NCBI GenBank assembly: GCA_012521315.1
Contig: JAAYMP010000126.1
Span: 1-23,729, forward strand
Direction: 5' to 3'
Length of the DNA: 23,729 bases
DNA from: Bacillota bacterium
Lineage (GTDB): Bacteria; Bacillota; UBA4882; UBA10575
Shown: one piece after another, positions 1 through 7,751 of the stretch
Layout of the letters: every line of letters starts with the position of its first letter
Numbering within the stretch: position 1 is the stretch's first letter
Translations under genes and position numbers: made by a program
The notes under the pieces: generated by a model
The model's database searches: none
The model's input: only the letters and a program-made list of their open reading frames with translations
Told to the model about the DNA's origin: nothing

Positions 1-1035
1 CCAAACACCGCCGGTCCCCATGAGGACACCAAAAAGCCCGCCAATAATCCCGATACCGGTCGACTCCAAAACAAACGCATAGACCACTTCTTTATTCTGT
101 AGACCAAGGGCTTTCATCATCCCGATTTCGCCCATCCGCTCCAGAGCGGCCAGGATTACCGTATTGATGATGGCAATCGCGCCAATCAACAGAATAATGG
201 CGAATATAAGCTGTTTTTCTATTTCGGCGGCGTTGATAAAGGTTACCGCCTCCATTGCATCCCATGGATAAACTGCCAGGTGGCTGTTAACCGCTTTTAA
301 TCGCCCTTCCAATTCCCCGGCGCGCCTGGAAGCATAATCTTTATCCTCCAGCCGGATAATGACTTTACTTACCGCGCCATGGGTATTAAGCCCTTGCGCC
401 GCAATGTCCAAGGGGAGATAGACGATGTTCTGGTTGACATTGGGGTTACTGGTATGAACCAGACCGGCAACCTCCGCTTCAATCGTGTTGTAACTCCCGT
501 CCTTCTCTTTGACCAGCAGGGTAATATAATCACCCACCGCCACCTCCATGAGGTCGGCCAGTCTTTTCCCCAAGACGGCGCGGTATTCACCGCCCCTAAA
601 CATTGAACCCTCAACAAACCGGTCTTCCAGGGCAAAAACCCGGCCAAAAGATACCGGATCAATCCCCTTGCCGATGACCGGGAGTTCATCCACCCCGTTG
701 CCAAGCCGGGCCTGGAAAGTCAACTCCGGCGTAAAAGCCAACAACCCGTTGACCTCCTGGATTGCGCTCTGGATCCCCTCATCAAGCGCGAAGAGATGCT
801 CCAGGGGCAGTTCTTTTTCTTTATTTTCTTTCTCCCAATACTCCGCGGTCATGACCTGCAGATGACCGGTTTCATAATCAGTAATCGTCGCATAGGACAT
901 CTCGATCATCCCGCCGATCAAGGAATCGTACAGGATATACGTAAGAACGGCGAAGGCGATGATGATCGAGGTGATTATTGTCCGGTTCCGGTGCCGGGCC
1001 AGGTTCTTAAAGGCCAGTCTGGTCAAGAACAGCAT
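1..1035 (-). CDS. ABC transporter permease, FtsX/MacB type (partial)
   Basis: This gene runs off the left edge; 345 codons from its N-terminus are visible. A short cytoplasmic start (MLFLTRLAFKNLARHRNRT) leads into a transmembrane helix at about residues 18-40. A large, mostly soluble domain follows to about residue 250. A second helix (LIFAIILLIGAIAIINTVILA) is then followed by the FtsX-domain signature ERMGEIGMMKALGLQNKEV and the start of another helix. This order is typical of permeases of MacB/LolCDE-like ABC systems, which move lipoproteins, peptides or drugs; the substrate is unknown. The ATPase is expected beyond the edge. I start at the ATG at 1035 because GGGAGGGAG lies just upstream; an in-frame ATG at 1056 has no such site. 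It lies 69 nt downstream of the tetR-like gene on the same strand, so co-transcription is likely. Confidence 0.88.
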   Translation of the reverse strand, partial: MLFLTRLAFKNLARHRNRTIITSIIIAFAVLTYILYDSLIGGMIEMSYATITDYETGHLQVMTAEYWEKENKEKELPLEHLFALDEGIQSAIQEVNGLLAFTPELTFQARLGNGVDELPVIGKGIDPVSFGRVFALEDRFVEGSMFRGGEYRAVLGKRLADLMEVAVGDYITLLVKEKDGSYNTIEAEVAGLVHTSNPNVNQNIVYLPLDIAAQGLNTHGAVSKVIIRLEDKDYASRRAGELEGRLKAVNSHLAVYPWDAMEAVTFINAAEIEKQLIFAIILLIGAIAIINTVILAALERMGEIGMMKALGLQNKEVVYAFVLESTGIGIIGGLFGVLMGTGGVW

Positions 1036-1104
1036 GCTGCTCCCTCCCTTGGTCATATTTTAATGGAGCACCCGGGTCGCCGCCGTTGGCAAGCACCGGC
1101 TGAG

Positions 1105-1716
1105 TTACCTCTTCTTCAGCCCGTTCTCGATAAAATAAAGCATCCGGTCGATAATGGCCATGTCGTCCGGATCAAACTTTCCGTCTTCCACAATAAAGTC
1201 CGTCAAGGAATAAAGCATTCCCGTCAGCATCTTCCCCGTGATCTTCGGGTCGATTGCCGGGTCAATCGCCCCTTGCGCCTGTCCGTATTCCAGCAGATGC
1301 TGGAAGAATGCGGCGCTCTGGTCTTCATATTCACCAAAGATCTCCCGGTAGAGTGCTTTGTCGTTCGCCAGCATCAGCCCGATCGGGAGTAAGCGCGGAT
1401 TGTCTTTGGCAAAACGGATCCCGCTTAAATATACCTCCCGCAAGAGCTGGAAAAAATCATATTTGTCCTGGTTTTTAACCATATCGCTGTTGATATACGA
1501 TAACTTCTTCTCCACCAGCAATCCCATCAGGTATTTGAAGAGGTCCTTTTTATCCGCAAAATATTGGTAGAAACTGCCGACGGCAATCCCCGCTTGCTCC
1601 GCGATGACCGTCACCCGTGCTAGGTGATATGGATGGGTGGCAAACTCATCGATGGCCGCTTCGATGATCCGTTCCTGTTTCTCTTTTGGTAGGTTGAAAA
1701 AAGTATCCTTCGGCAT
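1105..1716 (-). CDS. TetR/AcrR family transcriptional regulator
   Basis: A protein of 203 residues, usual for the family. An N-terminal helix-turn-helix covers about residues 10-57 (KQERIIEAAIDEFA, then VTVIAEQAGIAVGSFYQYFADK), with the GSFYQYFADK recognition-helix pattern typical of TetR proteins. The rest is an all-helical domain expected to bind a small ligand and dimerise. The ATG at 1716 is chosen because AGGGGAGG lies 5-7 nt upstream; a longer reading frame from 1740 has no ribosome binding site. The gene precedes the FtsX-type permease on the same strand, so it probably controls that transporter and itself. A 22-bp palindrome over its likely promoter (1808-1829) is the obvious operator candidate. 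The ligand cannot be read from the sequence. Confidence 0.92.
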   Translation of the reverse strand: MPKDTFFNLPKEKQERIIEAAIDEFATHPYHLARVTVIAEQAGIAVGSFYQYFADKKDLFKYLMGLLVEKKLSYINSDMVKNQDKYDFFQLLREVYLSGIRFAKDNPRLLPIGLMLANDKALYREIFGEYEDQSAAFFQHLLEYGQAQGAIDPAIDPKITGKMLTGMLYSLTDFIVEDGKFDPDDMAIIDRMLYFIENGLKKR

Positions 1717-1807
1717 CGAATCCTCCCCTTCGCCCGCCAATTTATAAAACCAACAAGCGCCAAACGATTTAGGATCAATAACGTCTGTTCAGTTTCTGCT
1801 CAGTTTC

Positions 1808-1829
1808 ATGAATATGAATTCATATTCAT
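1808..1829. promoter_or_regulatory. Perfect 22-bp palindrome, candidate TetR operator
   Basis: Each half reads ATGAATATGAA and its reverse complement, so the 22 bp are fully self-complementary. Flanking GTTTC and GAAAC extend the symmetry with a 2-nt offset. A further partial copy (ATTCATATTG) lies at 1840-1849. The site overlaps the predicted -10 of the tetR-like gene, which fits autorepression. Symmetry is seen; the role is inferred. Confidence 0.75.
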
Positions 1830-1853
1830 ATGAAACCACATTCATATTGTAAA
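1825..1853 (-). promoter_or_regulatory. Predicted sigma-A promoter of the tetR-like gene
   Basis: On the minus strand TTTACA (1853-1848) is separated by 17 nt from TATGAA (1830-1825). The -35 matches 5 of 6 and the -10 matches 4 of 6 consensus bases. The -10 overlaps the palindrome at 1808-1829. The rest of the 360-nt gap between the divergent tetR-like and AEC genes is AT-rich and shows no gene. I found no convincing promoter for the AEC gene in it. Confidence 0.5.
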
Positions 1854-2076
1854 ATATCGGTCCTGAAAATGTCAAGGAAACAGGGGAACATGAAATCACA
1901 CCGGCAAGATTGGAAGTTCTTTTTAGATAACATTACTTTCTTTTTATGAATGGCATGATAAAATAGATACGAACAGAATGAGAGCAAATATATGACCAAA
2001 CAATTTTTCAACACGTCCAACGACCACCTGAAGTTTTTCAGAAAGCAAATTAAACAACAGATGAGGAGCAAAGAAT

Positions 2077-2991
2077 ATGAATAACCAAGTAGTCGTCAAC
2101 CAAGTACTCATCCTCTTCTTTATTATTGCCCTCGGGTTCATCGCCCGGAAAAAGAACGTGCTGTCCTCAACAGCAACCAAGGATCTAACCAGCCTGTTAA
2201 TGAACGTCACTTGCCCGTTTACCATCTTCACCTCCTTTCGCCTGGAGTACTCCCGCGCCGCCCTTTTCGGAGCCGGACAAGTTCTGGCCTTTGCCGTCGG
2301 ATTCCATCTCTTTGCCCTCCTCCTCGGCCTGGTCATCTTCAACCGCCAACCGGAGGCGGTCAAGCGTGTTCTCCGTTTTACCACCACCTTTTCCAACTGC
2401 GGTTTTATGGGTTTTCCCCTTTTACAAAGTGTCTATGGTAAAAACGGCATCTTTTACGCCTCCTTTTATGTGATGGTCTTTAATCTCTTCCTCTGGACAG
2501 TGGGCATTCGCCTCTTCAGCGGCAAGCGGGAGGAAGCTTCATGGCAAAAAGTGCTGGCCAACCCCAACCTCATCGCGGTCGGCCTCGGCCTGATCTCCTT
2601 TCTCCTCCCGGCCAAACTTCCGGATCCGGTCTACGCCGCCATGGAAATCGTCGGCGCGATGAACACCCCTCTCTCCATGCTTCTGGTCGGTGCGACCCTG
2701 ACCGAGGTTCAGGCGGGCCAGCTGTTTGCGGGGTGGCCCGTCTACTACGGTTCGATCGTCCGCCTATTGATCATGCCGTTTATTGCGCTGATTACCACCG
2801 GCCTGTTGAATTTCCCCCCGCTTTTGCAAGGGGTTTGCGTTCTGAGCGCGGCCACCCCGGCCGCCGCCTTAACCACTTCTTTCGCGGCCAAATACGATGG
2901 GGATACCCGGTTGTCCTCCCGGATGATTCTCCTCTCCACCCTTTTTTCCGTGGTCACCCTTCCTTTCTTTGCCTTCCTTGTTAACAGATAA
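2077..2991 (+). CDS. AEC family (auxin efflux carrier-like) membrane transporter
   Basis: A protein of 304 residues made almost entirely of hydrophobic helices, consistent with the roughly ten-helix AEC fold. It has two similar halves divided by a polar stretch near residues 147-160 (SGKREEASWQKVLANPN). Family-like features are the N-terminal VLILFFIIALGFIARKK, the TTFSNCGFMGFPL segment around residue 108, LANPNLIAVGLGL, and MNTPLSMLLVGATL near residue 196. Characterised bacterial relatives carry organic acids such as malate, but the substrate cannot be assigned here. GAGGAG 8 nt before the ATG supports the start. The gene stands alone, divergent from the tetR-like gene across a 360-nt spacer, and is followed by a palindromic terminator. 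Confidence 0.9.
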   Translation: MNNQVVVNQVLILFFIIALGFIARKKNVLSSTATKDLTSLLMNVTCPFTIFTSFRLEYSRAALFGAGQVLAFAVGFHLFALLLGLVIFNRQPEAVKRVLRFTTTFSNCGFMGFPLLQSVYGKNGIFYASFYVMVFNLFLWTVGIRLFSGKREEASWQKVLANPNLIAVGLGLISFLLPAKLPDPVYAAMEIVGAMNTPLSMLLVGATLTEVQAGQLFAGWPVYYGSIVRLLIMPFIALITTGLLNFPPLLQGVCVLSAATPAAALTTSFAAKYDGDTRLSSRMILLSTLFSVVTLPFFAFLVNR

Positions 2992-3054
2992 GCCATCCTT
3001 GCCCGGGCCGGAGTCGCCTCGCCTTATTTCCTGGTCACAAACAAAGCATCTTGA

Positions 3055-3100
3055 CCAAAAAAGGAGCGGCTGGTTTTTAAAAACCAGCCGCTCCTTGGTT
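3055..3100. terminator. Long perfect hairpin terminator between AEC gene and lacI-like gene
   Basis: Positions 3061-3096 form a perfect 36-bp palindrome (left half AAGGAGCGGCTGGTTTTT). On the minus strand the stem is followed at once by TTTTTT and TTGG, a good U-tract for stopping transcription of the lacI-like gene. On the plus strand a weaker TTGGTTAATT follows, so it may also end the AEC transcript. The convergent flanking genes fit a shared bidirectional terminator. Confidence 0.85.
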
Positions 3101-3294
3101 AATTACCGCAATTACCGCCTTTCCAGCCCCTGCAAGGCAAGTTTTCCGTTGCCAAGGGTTGTCGCTTGTTAACTGTGCCGGCTCGTGCAAATACGGACTA
3201 AAACGTTCAGTGGAAGATAAATAGCACTGTTTAAACTTCTGGTCGATCAGTTTTTTCACGTAAGTGTTGTAAAAATAGTCTTGTCTGCCAAGAA
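3097..3294. other. Gene-free spacer downstream of the lacI-like gene
   Basis: A minus-strand frame stays open from about 3298 to 3077. It has protein-like composition at first (DYFYNTYVKK, SSTERFSPYL), but it starts at a TTG without a ribosome binding site and runs into the terminator stem. It may be a remnant of a lost gene or chance. No other feature is seen. Confidence 0.35.
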
Positions 3295-4338
3295 TCAAAG
3301 CTTCTTCACACTTGAATCTCTGATGATGAGTCGCGGTTCAAAAATGATATTCTTATTGAAAGTATCAACCGTCTTGATTCGGTTGAACAACAGATCAATC
3401 GCGGTTTGCCCAATAAACTCAGGGGCAATGTCCACGGAACTGATCTTGGGCGTAATCCGGTGGGTAATATCGTCATTGTCCATGCCGATCACGCTTACCT
3501 CATCGGGGATCTTAATCCCCATCTTCTCAAAGGCATCGTAGATCCCGAGCACAATCAGATCGTTCGCCGCACAAATGGCCGTAGGCAATTTCCCATCGGT
3601 CGCGAACTTCAGCGCCGATTCATAACCAAGCTTTTCGTAAGAATCCCCCAAACGGATCCAATAGTCATCAATGGCCAGGTTGTATTCGGCCATCGCCATT
3701 TTATATCCGTCAAACCGGTGCTGACCAGTGGTTGAGTTTAATGACATGCCAACATAAGCAATTTTGCGATGCCCTTGGTCAATCAGGTGTTTGGTTGCAT
3801 AATATATCCCTTTCTTGGTATCGACCCCGACGTAATCAAAATTCCGATTCTCATCCTTAATATTTAAATTAAAGTAACTGCATAAGATCACCGGAATCCC
3901 CAGTTTCTCAATCTCGTTGATCAGTAAATCATTAAGGTTAATCGTCACCAGAATCAACCCGTCGGCAAATTGATTCTGGAGTTTCCTGATGATCTTAATT
4001 AACTCGGCATCATTTTTTTCGTAATAACTTAAGAGCAGGCTATAATCTTCTTTTTTACAGGCTTCCTGGAACGCGGCGATCATCCGAAAATAAAAGGGGT
4101 TATTGTTGTCCGGCAGACAAATCATTATTTGGTTCGTTTTCTTGATCTTCAAACTTTGGGCAATCGCATTTGGGACGTAATTTAGTTCCTTTTGAGCCTG
4201 CAAGATTTTTTCCTTGGCTTCCTCCGAAACGTACCCTTTTTTATTGAGCGCCCTGGATACCGTTGCCACAGAGAGTCCGGTTACTTTCGCTATATCGTAA
4301 ATGGTTACATTATTTTTGGTTCCTTTTTTACTTGCCAT
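3295..4338 (-). CDS. LacI family transcriptional repressor
   Basis: A protein of 347 residues, the usual LacI-family length. The helix-turn-helix (VTIYDIAKVTGLSVATVSRAL) is at about residues 11-31 and the hinge helix region (LNYVPNAIAQSLK) at 52-64. From about residue 68 there is a periplasmic-binding-protein-like sensor domain (FADGLILVT, FDYVGVDTKKGIYYATKHLI, AICAANDLIVLGIYDAF, SVIGMDND). The ATG at 4338 is preceded by GGGGG with an 8-nt gap; an in-frame TTG at 4353 lies within that ribosome binding site and is unlikely. It lies just downstream of the sugar ABC/isomerase operon on the same strand. A perfect LacI-type palindrome precedes that operon at 7732-7751 and a degenerate copy lies at 4474-4490, so it probably represses both until an unknown sugar binds. 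Confidence 0.93.
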   Translation of the reverse strand: MASKKGTKNNVTIYDIAKVTGLSVATVSRALNKKGYVSEEAKEKILQAQKELNYVPNAIAQSLKIKKTNQIMICLPDNNNPFYFRMIAAFQEACKKEDYSLLLSYYEKNDAELIKIIRKLQNQFADGLILVTINLNDLLINEIEKLGIPVILCSYFNLNIKDENRNFDYVGVDTKKGIYYATKHLIDQGHRKIAYVGMSLNSTTGQHRFDGYKMAMAEYNLAIDDYWIRLGDSYEKLGYESALKFATDGKLPTAICAANDLIVLGIYDAFEKMGIKIPDEVSVIGMDNDDITHRITPKISSVDIAPEFIGQTAIDLLFNRIKTVDTFNKNIIFEPRLIIRDSSVKKL

Positions 4339-4409
4339 GCTGTAAACCCCCAAAACATCTCGCTTACTTAAAATCCTATTTGCCGCCGGCCTATAAAACC
4401 TTTAAATAA

Positions 4410-4415
4410 ATTATA
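4410..4415 (-). promoter_or_regulatory. Predicted -10 element of the lacI-like gene
   Basis: The minus strand reads TATAAT here, 72 nt upstream of the chosen ATG and inside a very AT-rich stretch. No good -35 is found at 17 nt, so this is a partial promoter prediction only. Confidence 0.4.
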
Positions 4416-4473
4416 ACATATCACCGTAAATTATTAATATATTACATATTACACAATATAGCAAGTATTCGGC

Positions 4474-4490
4474 TGTTTAACCGTAATAAA
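4474..4490. promoter_or_regulatory. Degenerate LacI-type operator upstream of the lacI-like gene
   Basis: The stretch begins TGTTTAACCG, matching 9 of 10 bases of TGTGTAACCG, the first ten bases of the perfect operator at 7733-7750; its right half is poorly conserved. A separate half-site TTACACA lies at 4449-4455. Both sit upstream of the lacI-like start, which suggests autoregulation. The sequence match is seen; the function is inferred. Confidence 0.45.
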
Positions 4491-4497
4491 GGGGAAT

Positions 4498-4533
4498 TGA
4501 ATGAGGGAGCAACGAGCGTTGCTCCCTCATTCA
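4498..4533. terminator. Strong hairpin at the end of the sugar ABC/isomerase operon
   Basis: A 17-bp perfect stem (TGAATGAGGGAGCAACG and its complement) closes on a 2-nt loop, 72 nt past the stop of the isomerase/epimerase gene. On the minus strand the stem is followed by TTCCCCTTTATT, an imperfect U-tract. It probably separates the operon from the lacI-like gene. Confidence 0.6.
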
Positions 4534-4605
4534 GTAAAATCGTTAGGACCACATAAAACAATTTTTACCGAATGAAGTATATCGCGCCGATCTACCGTTT
4601 ATGTT

Positions 4606-5475
4606 CTAATTGGCAGTAACCTTTCGCAAGCCGGGAACGGTGGACAGGACATTGCCAACGCTCTTTAAAACTCTGATATCGGCATCCTGAATATACTCGC
4701 CAGGGGCGCCGATCTCCACACCGGCAACAGCAACTTCATCATAACGGGCCGCTACTTCGTCAATGCCCAATTCTAATAATGTATCAATATACCATCTTAC
4801 TTTGGTTGTTCCCGTGCCGATCACGCTGTTGGTATGGGCTAAGCCATCATTATCCGAGATGTGGACATAGATGATCTTGTCTTTTAAGAGAGCAAGTTCA
4901 TCGGGGCTCGTGCGTAAGATATTAAGATGACCAATATCAATATTAGCCAGTAGATTTGGCTGATTTACTTCATCTATTAAATCCCGCATCGCCTGCACTC
5001 CGTTGCAAACATGCAACCCTTCGGGTTCCAGTTCCAGGGTGACCAAAAGGTCGTGCTTCAACGCCCATTGACAATACTCTTTCAGGACCCGCACGGAATT
5101 AGCCCAAGCCCTTTCTCTTGGGAGGCCAAAATCGATATTGCCCGCCCCTTTACCAACCAAGACTTGACGTCCTCCCAGCCTTTTAATGAGTAAACCGGCC
5201 AGTTTTAGTTGTTCCATTGCGTTCTCAACTTCGGCAGGATCATCAGAGGAAAGATTCCCGTCCGCGCAGGTGACAATGCTGGACGCTTTCATCCCCAACT
5301 CGCGTAAACTAGCCGCTATTTTATCTTGTTCGTCCGTCGGTAGTAAAGCGGGGTTATATTCCCCAAATGATAATATATCAATGTATTTGACTCCATGCTG
5401 CGCGATTTTCCTCACCGATTCTTTTAGCGGAACGCCGGCCAATTCATAGACGATTGTCCCTACTCCAATCTCCAT
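4606..5475 (-). CDS. Sugar phosphate isomerase/epimerase, xylose isomerase-like TIM barrel
   Basis: A protein of 289 residues, a normal length for this AP endonuclease-2-like TIM-barrel family, which isomerises or epimerises sugars at a divalent metal. The expected metal-ligand pattern is visible: a glutamate in LELEPEG (148 or 150), D180 in NIDIGHLN, H205 in YVHISDNDG and E254 in VAGVEIGAPG. It is the last gene of the operon, 21 nt after the RbsC-type permease, so it should act on the imported sugar. The substrate is unknown. I start at the ATG at 5475, which has AGAGGGG with a 7-nt gap; the GTG directly before it (5478) is too close to that site. The gene looks intact although the operon's importer is broken. 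Confidence 0.88.
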   Translation of the reverse strand: MEIGVGTIVYELAGVPLKESVRKIAQHGVKYIDILSFGEYNPALLPTDEQDKIAASLRELGMKASSIVTCADGNLSSDDPAEVENAMEQLKLAGLLIKRLGGRQVLVGKGAGNIDFGLPRERAWANSVRVLKEYCQWALKHDLLVTLELEPEGLHVCNGVQAMRDLIDEVNQPNLLANIDIGHLNILRTSPDELALLKDKIIYVHISDNDGLAHTNSVIGTGTTKVRWYIDTLLELGIDEVAARYDEVAVAGVEIGAPGEYIQDADIRVLKSVGNVLSTVPGLRKVTAN

Positions 5476-5496
5476 CACGATTCCCCTCTCTCCAAA

Positions 5497-6480
5497 CTAA
5501 TTCTCTTTTTTCAACGAATCCAGATACATCGCGATAAAAATGATGCCTCCTCTTATTAACGGTATAGCATAAATGCTGGAATTCATTAAAATCAAACCGT
5601 TTTCTAAAACCGATAATAAAAGGACACCGATTAGCGTGTTTGGTAAAAAAGCCCCCTTTCCACCAAAAAGACTTGTTCCACCCAGGACAATACAAGCAGC
5701 GGCCAAAAACTCATAACCGCTTCCGGTTGTGGGGGTAACCGCCCCTAAATTGATTACCGCAACAAATCCGGCCAATCCGGCAAATATTCCTGACAGCAAA
5801 TAACACAGAAAGGTAATTTTCGCTGAATTAATGGCCAACTTTTCCGCCGCTTTCTGGTCGCATCCCAGGGCAATAATTTGCCTTCCAAAGATGGTGTTCC
5901 TCAGCATATACTGCGCAATAGCGATTAAGGCCAACGCCAGAATTACATATAAAGGTACCGTTTCAAATAATTTGGTGACGCCCACTTTTTTAAGGCTTAA
6001 AGGTAACAAGATCGAAGTGGAATTAGTTAGTGTGAGCGCCACTCCTTTCAGGGCAACCATCATCCCCAGGGTAGCCAGGAAAGGGGTCATCTTAAGTTTC
6101 GCAATCATAAAACCATTAATCGCACCAACCCCGATTCCCACCGCAAGTGAGATCAGAAAAACAATTAAAATACCTACTACTGGGTTACCAGTACTATTCT
6201 TAACCGCAATCGTCGCCAGCGCGCCACTGACCATCATCGCCGATCCGATCGATAAATCAAGGGAGCCCGTCAATATGACAAAGGTTAACCCGGTGGCCGC
6301 AATGATGAGGGCGCTGGCATCCGAAAGGACCTGGATAAAATTGTTCACCGTTAAAAAGGAATTCGTTGAAAAGGCATATACGATAAACAGAATGGCAAAG
6401 ATGATGTATAACGCGGATGAAAGTACGGTTTGAAAACTAAATCTAGGGTTTCGACTGACCATTTCCAGTAGTTTAGCCAT
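5497..6480 (-). CDS. Sugar ABC transporter permease, RbsC type
   Basis: A protein of 327 residues with about eight to ten hydrophobic helices, matching the ribose/xylose/branched-chain-type permease family (BPD_transp_2). Typical stretches are TGLTFVILTGSLDLSIGSAMMVSGAL near residues 62-87, AINGFMIAKLKMTPFLATLGMM near 120-141, GCDQKAAEKLAINSAKI near 202-218, and AACIVLGGTSLFGGKG near 257-272. It would form the membrane channel with the RbsA-type ATPase and the binding lipoprotein encoded upstream. The start codon is 1 nt past the ATPase stop and has AGGAGG 9 nt upstream. The gene is complete, but both of its partners are broken, so it probably has no working complex unless other copies supply them. 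Confidence 0.92.
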   Translation of the reverse strand: MAKLLEMVSRNPRFSFQTVLSSALYIIFAILFIVYAFSTNSFLTVNNFIQVLSDASALIIAATGLTFVILTGSLDLSIGSAMMVSGALATIAVKNSTGNPVVGILIVFLISLAVGIGVGAINGFMIAKLKMTPFLATLGMMVALKGVALTLTNSTSILLPLSLKKVGVTKLFETVPLYVILALALIAIAQYMLRNTIFGRQIIALGCDQKAAEKLAINSAKITFLCYLLSGIFAGLAGFVAVINLGAVTPTTGSGYEFLAAACIVLGGTSLFGGKGAFLPNTLIGVLLLSVLENGLILMNSSIYAIPLIRGGIIFIAMYLDSLKKEN

Positions 6481-6481
6481 C

Positions 6482-6709
6482 TCACAATTCCTCCTGCCCC
6501 ATGCATAAGGCCATCAATTTTTCCTTGGTGATGTCCTTGCCAGAAACTTCGTTGACTATCGAGCCTTTACTCATGACCAAAACCCGGTCACTTAGATTAA
6601 TAATCTCCTCAATTTCCGAAGAAACCAACAAAACAGAGCAGCCTTTTTCGGCAAGTTGCAGAATATATTTATGGATTTCGGCCTTCGCACTAACATCCAC
6701 GCCCCGCGT
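6482..6709 (-). pseudogene. Sugar ABC transporter ATPase, C-terminal remnant (RbsA/MglA type)
   Basis: Only about 75 residues remain of a protein that is normally near 500. The remnant begins at TRGVDVSAKAEIHKYI, the end of the second Walker B / D-loop region (usually DEPTRGVDVGAKAEIY). It continues through VLLVSSEIEEIINLSDRVLVMSKG, the H-loop-equivalent region of the second nucleotide-binding domain, to a normal stop. Upstream of the TRG the frame stays open (AVDG) but no longer matches the family. Walker A motifs, both signature motifs and the whole first domain are missing. A GTG at 6700 could start a short peptide, but no function is expected. It lies directly downstream of the truncated binding-protein gene and a hairpin, as after a deletion of more than 1 kb or an assembly join. 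Confidence 0.85.
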
Positions 6710-6733
6710 ACCGTCTACCGCGCGCTTTTTTGT

Positions 6734-6775
6734 CCTTTCTAAGGGCCAGCTTGTGAGGGCTGACCCTTAGAAAGG
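6734..6775. repeat. 42-nt inverted repeat at the junction of two truncated genes
   Basis: The arms are 17 bp with one mismatch (left arm CCTTTCTAAGGGCCAGC), around an 8-nt loop. The outer 12 bp are perfect. The hairpin lies exactly between sequence that still resembles the sugar-binding protein and sequence that still resembles the ATPase. The binding-protein frame reads into the hairpin and stops there. It could be a scar from a transposable element, a relocated terminator, or an artefact of joining sequence reads. The structure is seen; its origin is unknown. Confidence 0.8.
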
Positions 6776-7706
6776 TTCACGAATATCCCATAAAAATCCA
6801 ATTTACCCTCTGCCAAAGCTATACAGAATTCCAGCGCTTTTTTTGCGACAATAATTGGGTCGTAGATCGTGTCGGCATCAATATAACCTGCTTTGGTCAA
6901 CTGATAACCGATGGGATAAGCATCCTGGCTCCCAAGATAGACATGTCTTGGATCCCCGTACGGGAACCATTTATTGTTTCTTTCCATCGCGGTTTGCAAA
7001 CCTTGAATAACGGCATCGGTGGGGCAGAAGATAATATTAACCTCCGGATGCTCGGCCAAAGCGGCGGTAGTCCGTTGCAGGGTTAAATCGTTATTCCATT
7101 CGCACTCAATCTCAGCTACGATCGGAACATTGTATTCTTTACAAGCCATTTTGAAGCCGGTTGATCTGTTAATCGCGTTTTCATCCCGGAGATCGCCGAT
7201 GATGTTTAATGCTTTTGCCTGGGCGAGTTTACCATCTTTTTTCATCTTTTCAAAAACAGCTTTACCGGTGGTGTAACCCTGGTCAACCGTATCCACACCA
7301 ACAAAGGCATTGGCCCGCGCGCCAGAATCCTCCGCTTCCGGTCTGACAACGGTTACAGCTGGAACACCCGCATCTTGACAAGCTTTAATCCCTGAAGCAA
7401 TTGCTTTGGAGTCGATCGCACACATCATAACAACATCGTTGCCGGCGTTGACGAGGTCCATGATATCAGCCAGTTGTTTTCCAACATCGTTATCCGCAAC
7501 GGTAAAAGTGAGTTGGATTCGGTTCCCGGTCTGTTTTTCAAGTTGTTTGGCATACTCTTTCATGTAATACTCCAGAGCAACATGGAAGATATCCTGTTTG
7601 CATGTGAATAGCCAAAGCGATATGTTTTTCTTCCTAGTGCGGCATCAACCCCGATACAACTGAGCACCAAAATGAGGATTAACAGGATCCCAAGATACCT
7701 TTTCAC
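6739..7706 (-). pseudogene. Sugar ABC transporter substrate-binding lipoprotein, frameshifted and truncated (RbsB-like)
   Basis: The original start is a GTG at 7706 with AGGAGG 8 nt upstream. It opens a lipoprotein signal (MKRYLGILLILILVLSC, Cys17) and reads on through RKTYRFGYSHAN. The frame is then lost near 7597-7599, in an A-run on the coding strand. One extra A would give SHAKQDIFHVALEYYMKEY and rejoin the long downstream frame, which carries the typical periplasmic-binding fold (VNAGNDVVMMCAIDSKAIASGI, NAFVGVDTVDQGYTTGKAVF, NIIFCPTDAVIQGLQTAM, YPIGYQLTKAGYIDADTIYDPI). The 968-nt span, one short of a multiple of three, fits a single lost base. The C-terminus ends early after LDFYGIFV, running into the hairpin at 6734-6775. 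A sequencing error could explain the frameshift, but not the end truncation. Confidence 0.85.
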
Positions 7707-7731
7707 CAAAGTCGCCTCCTAACTTGTTATT

Positions 7732-7751
7732 ATGTGTAACCGGTTACACAT
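7732..7751. promoter_or_regulatory. Perfect LacI-type operator upstream of the sugar ABC operon
   Basis: TGTGTAACCGGTTACACA at 7733-7750 is fully palindromic with a central CG, the classic LacI-family operator form, and one more base pair on each side extends it to 20 bp. It lies 26 nt upstream of the binding-protein start and just before its ribosome binding site (7715-7720), where a bound repressor would block transcription. The repressor encoded at 3295-4338 is the natural candidate. Confidence 0.82.

Noticed and set aside
796..1392. Plus-strand frame of 198 codons across the permease and tetR genes
   Set aside because: It lies antisense to two recognisable genes and has no family resemblance.
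3077..3298. Minus-strand frame of about 73 codons overlapping the end of the lacI-like gene
   Set aside because: TTG start without ribosome binding site, overlaps the lacI stop and runs through the terminator stem. Kept only as a possible gene remnant in the spacer note.
5444..5695. Minus-strand frame of 83 codons spanning the permease/isomerase boundary
   Set aside because: It overlaps both genes in another phase and has no independent support.
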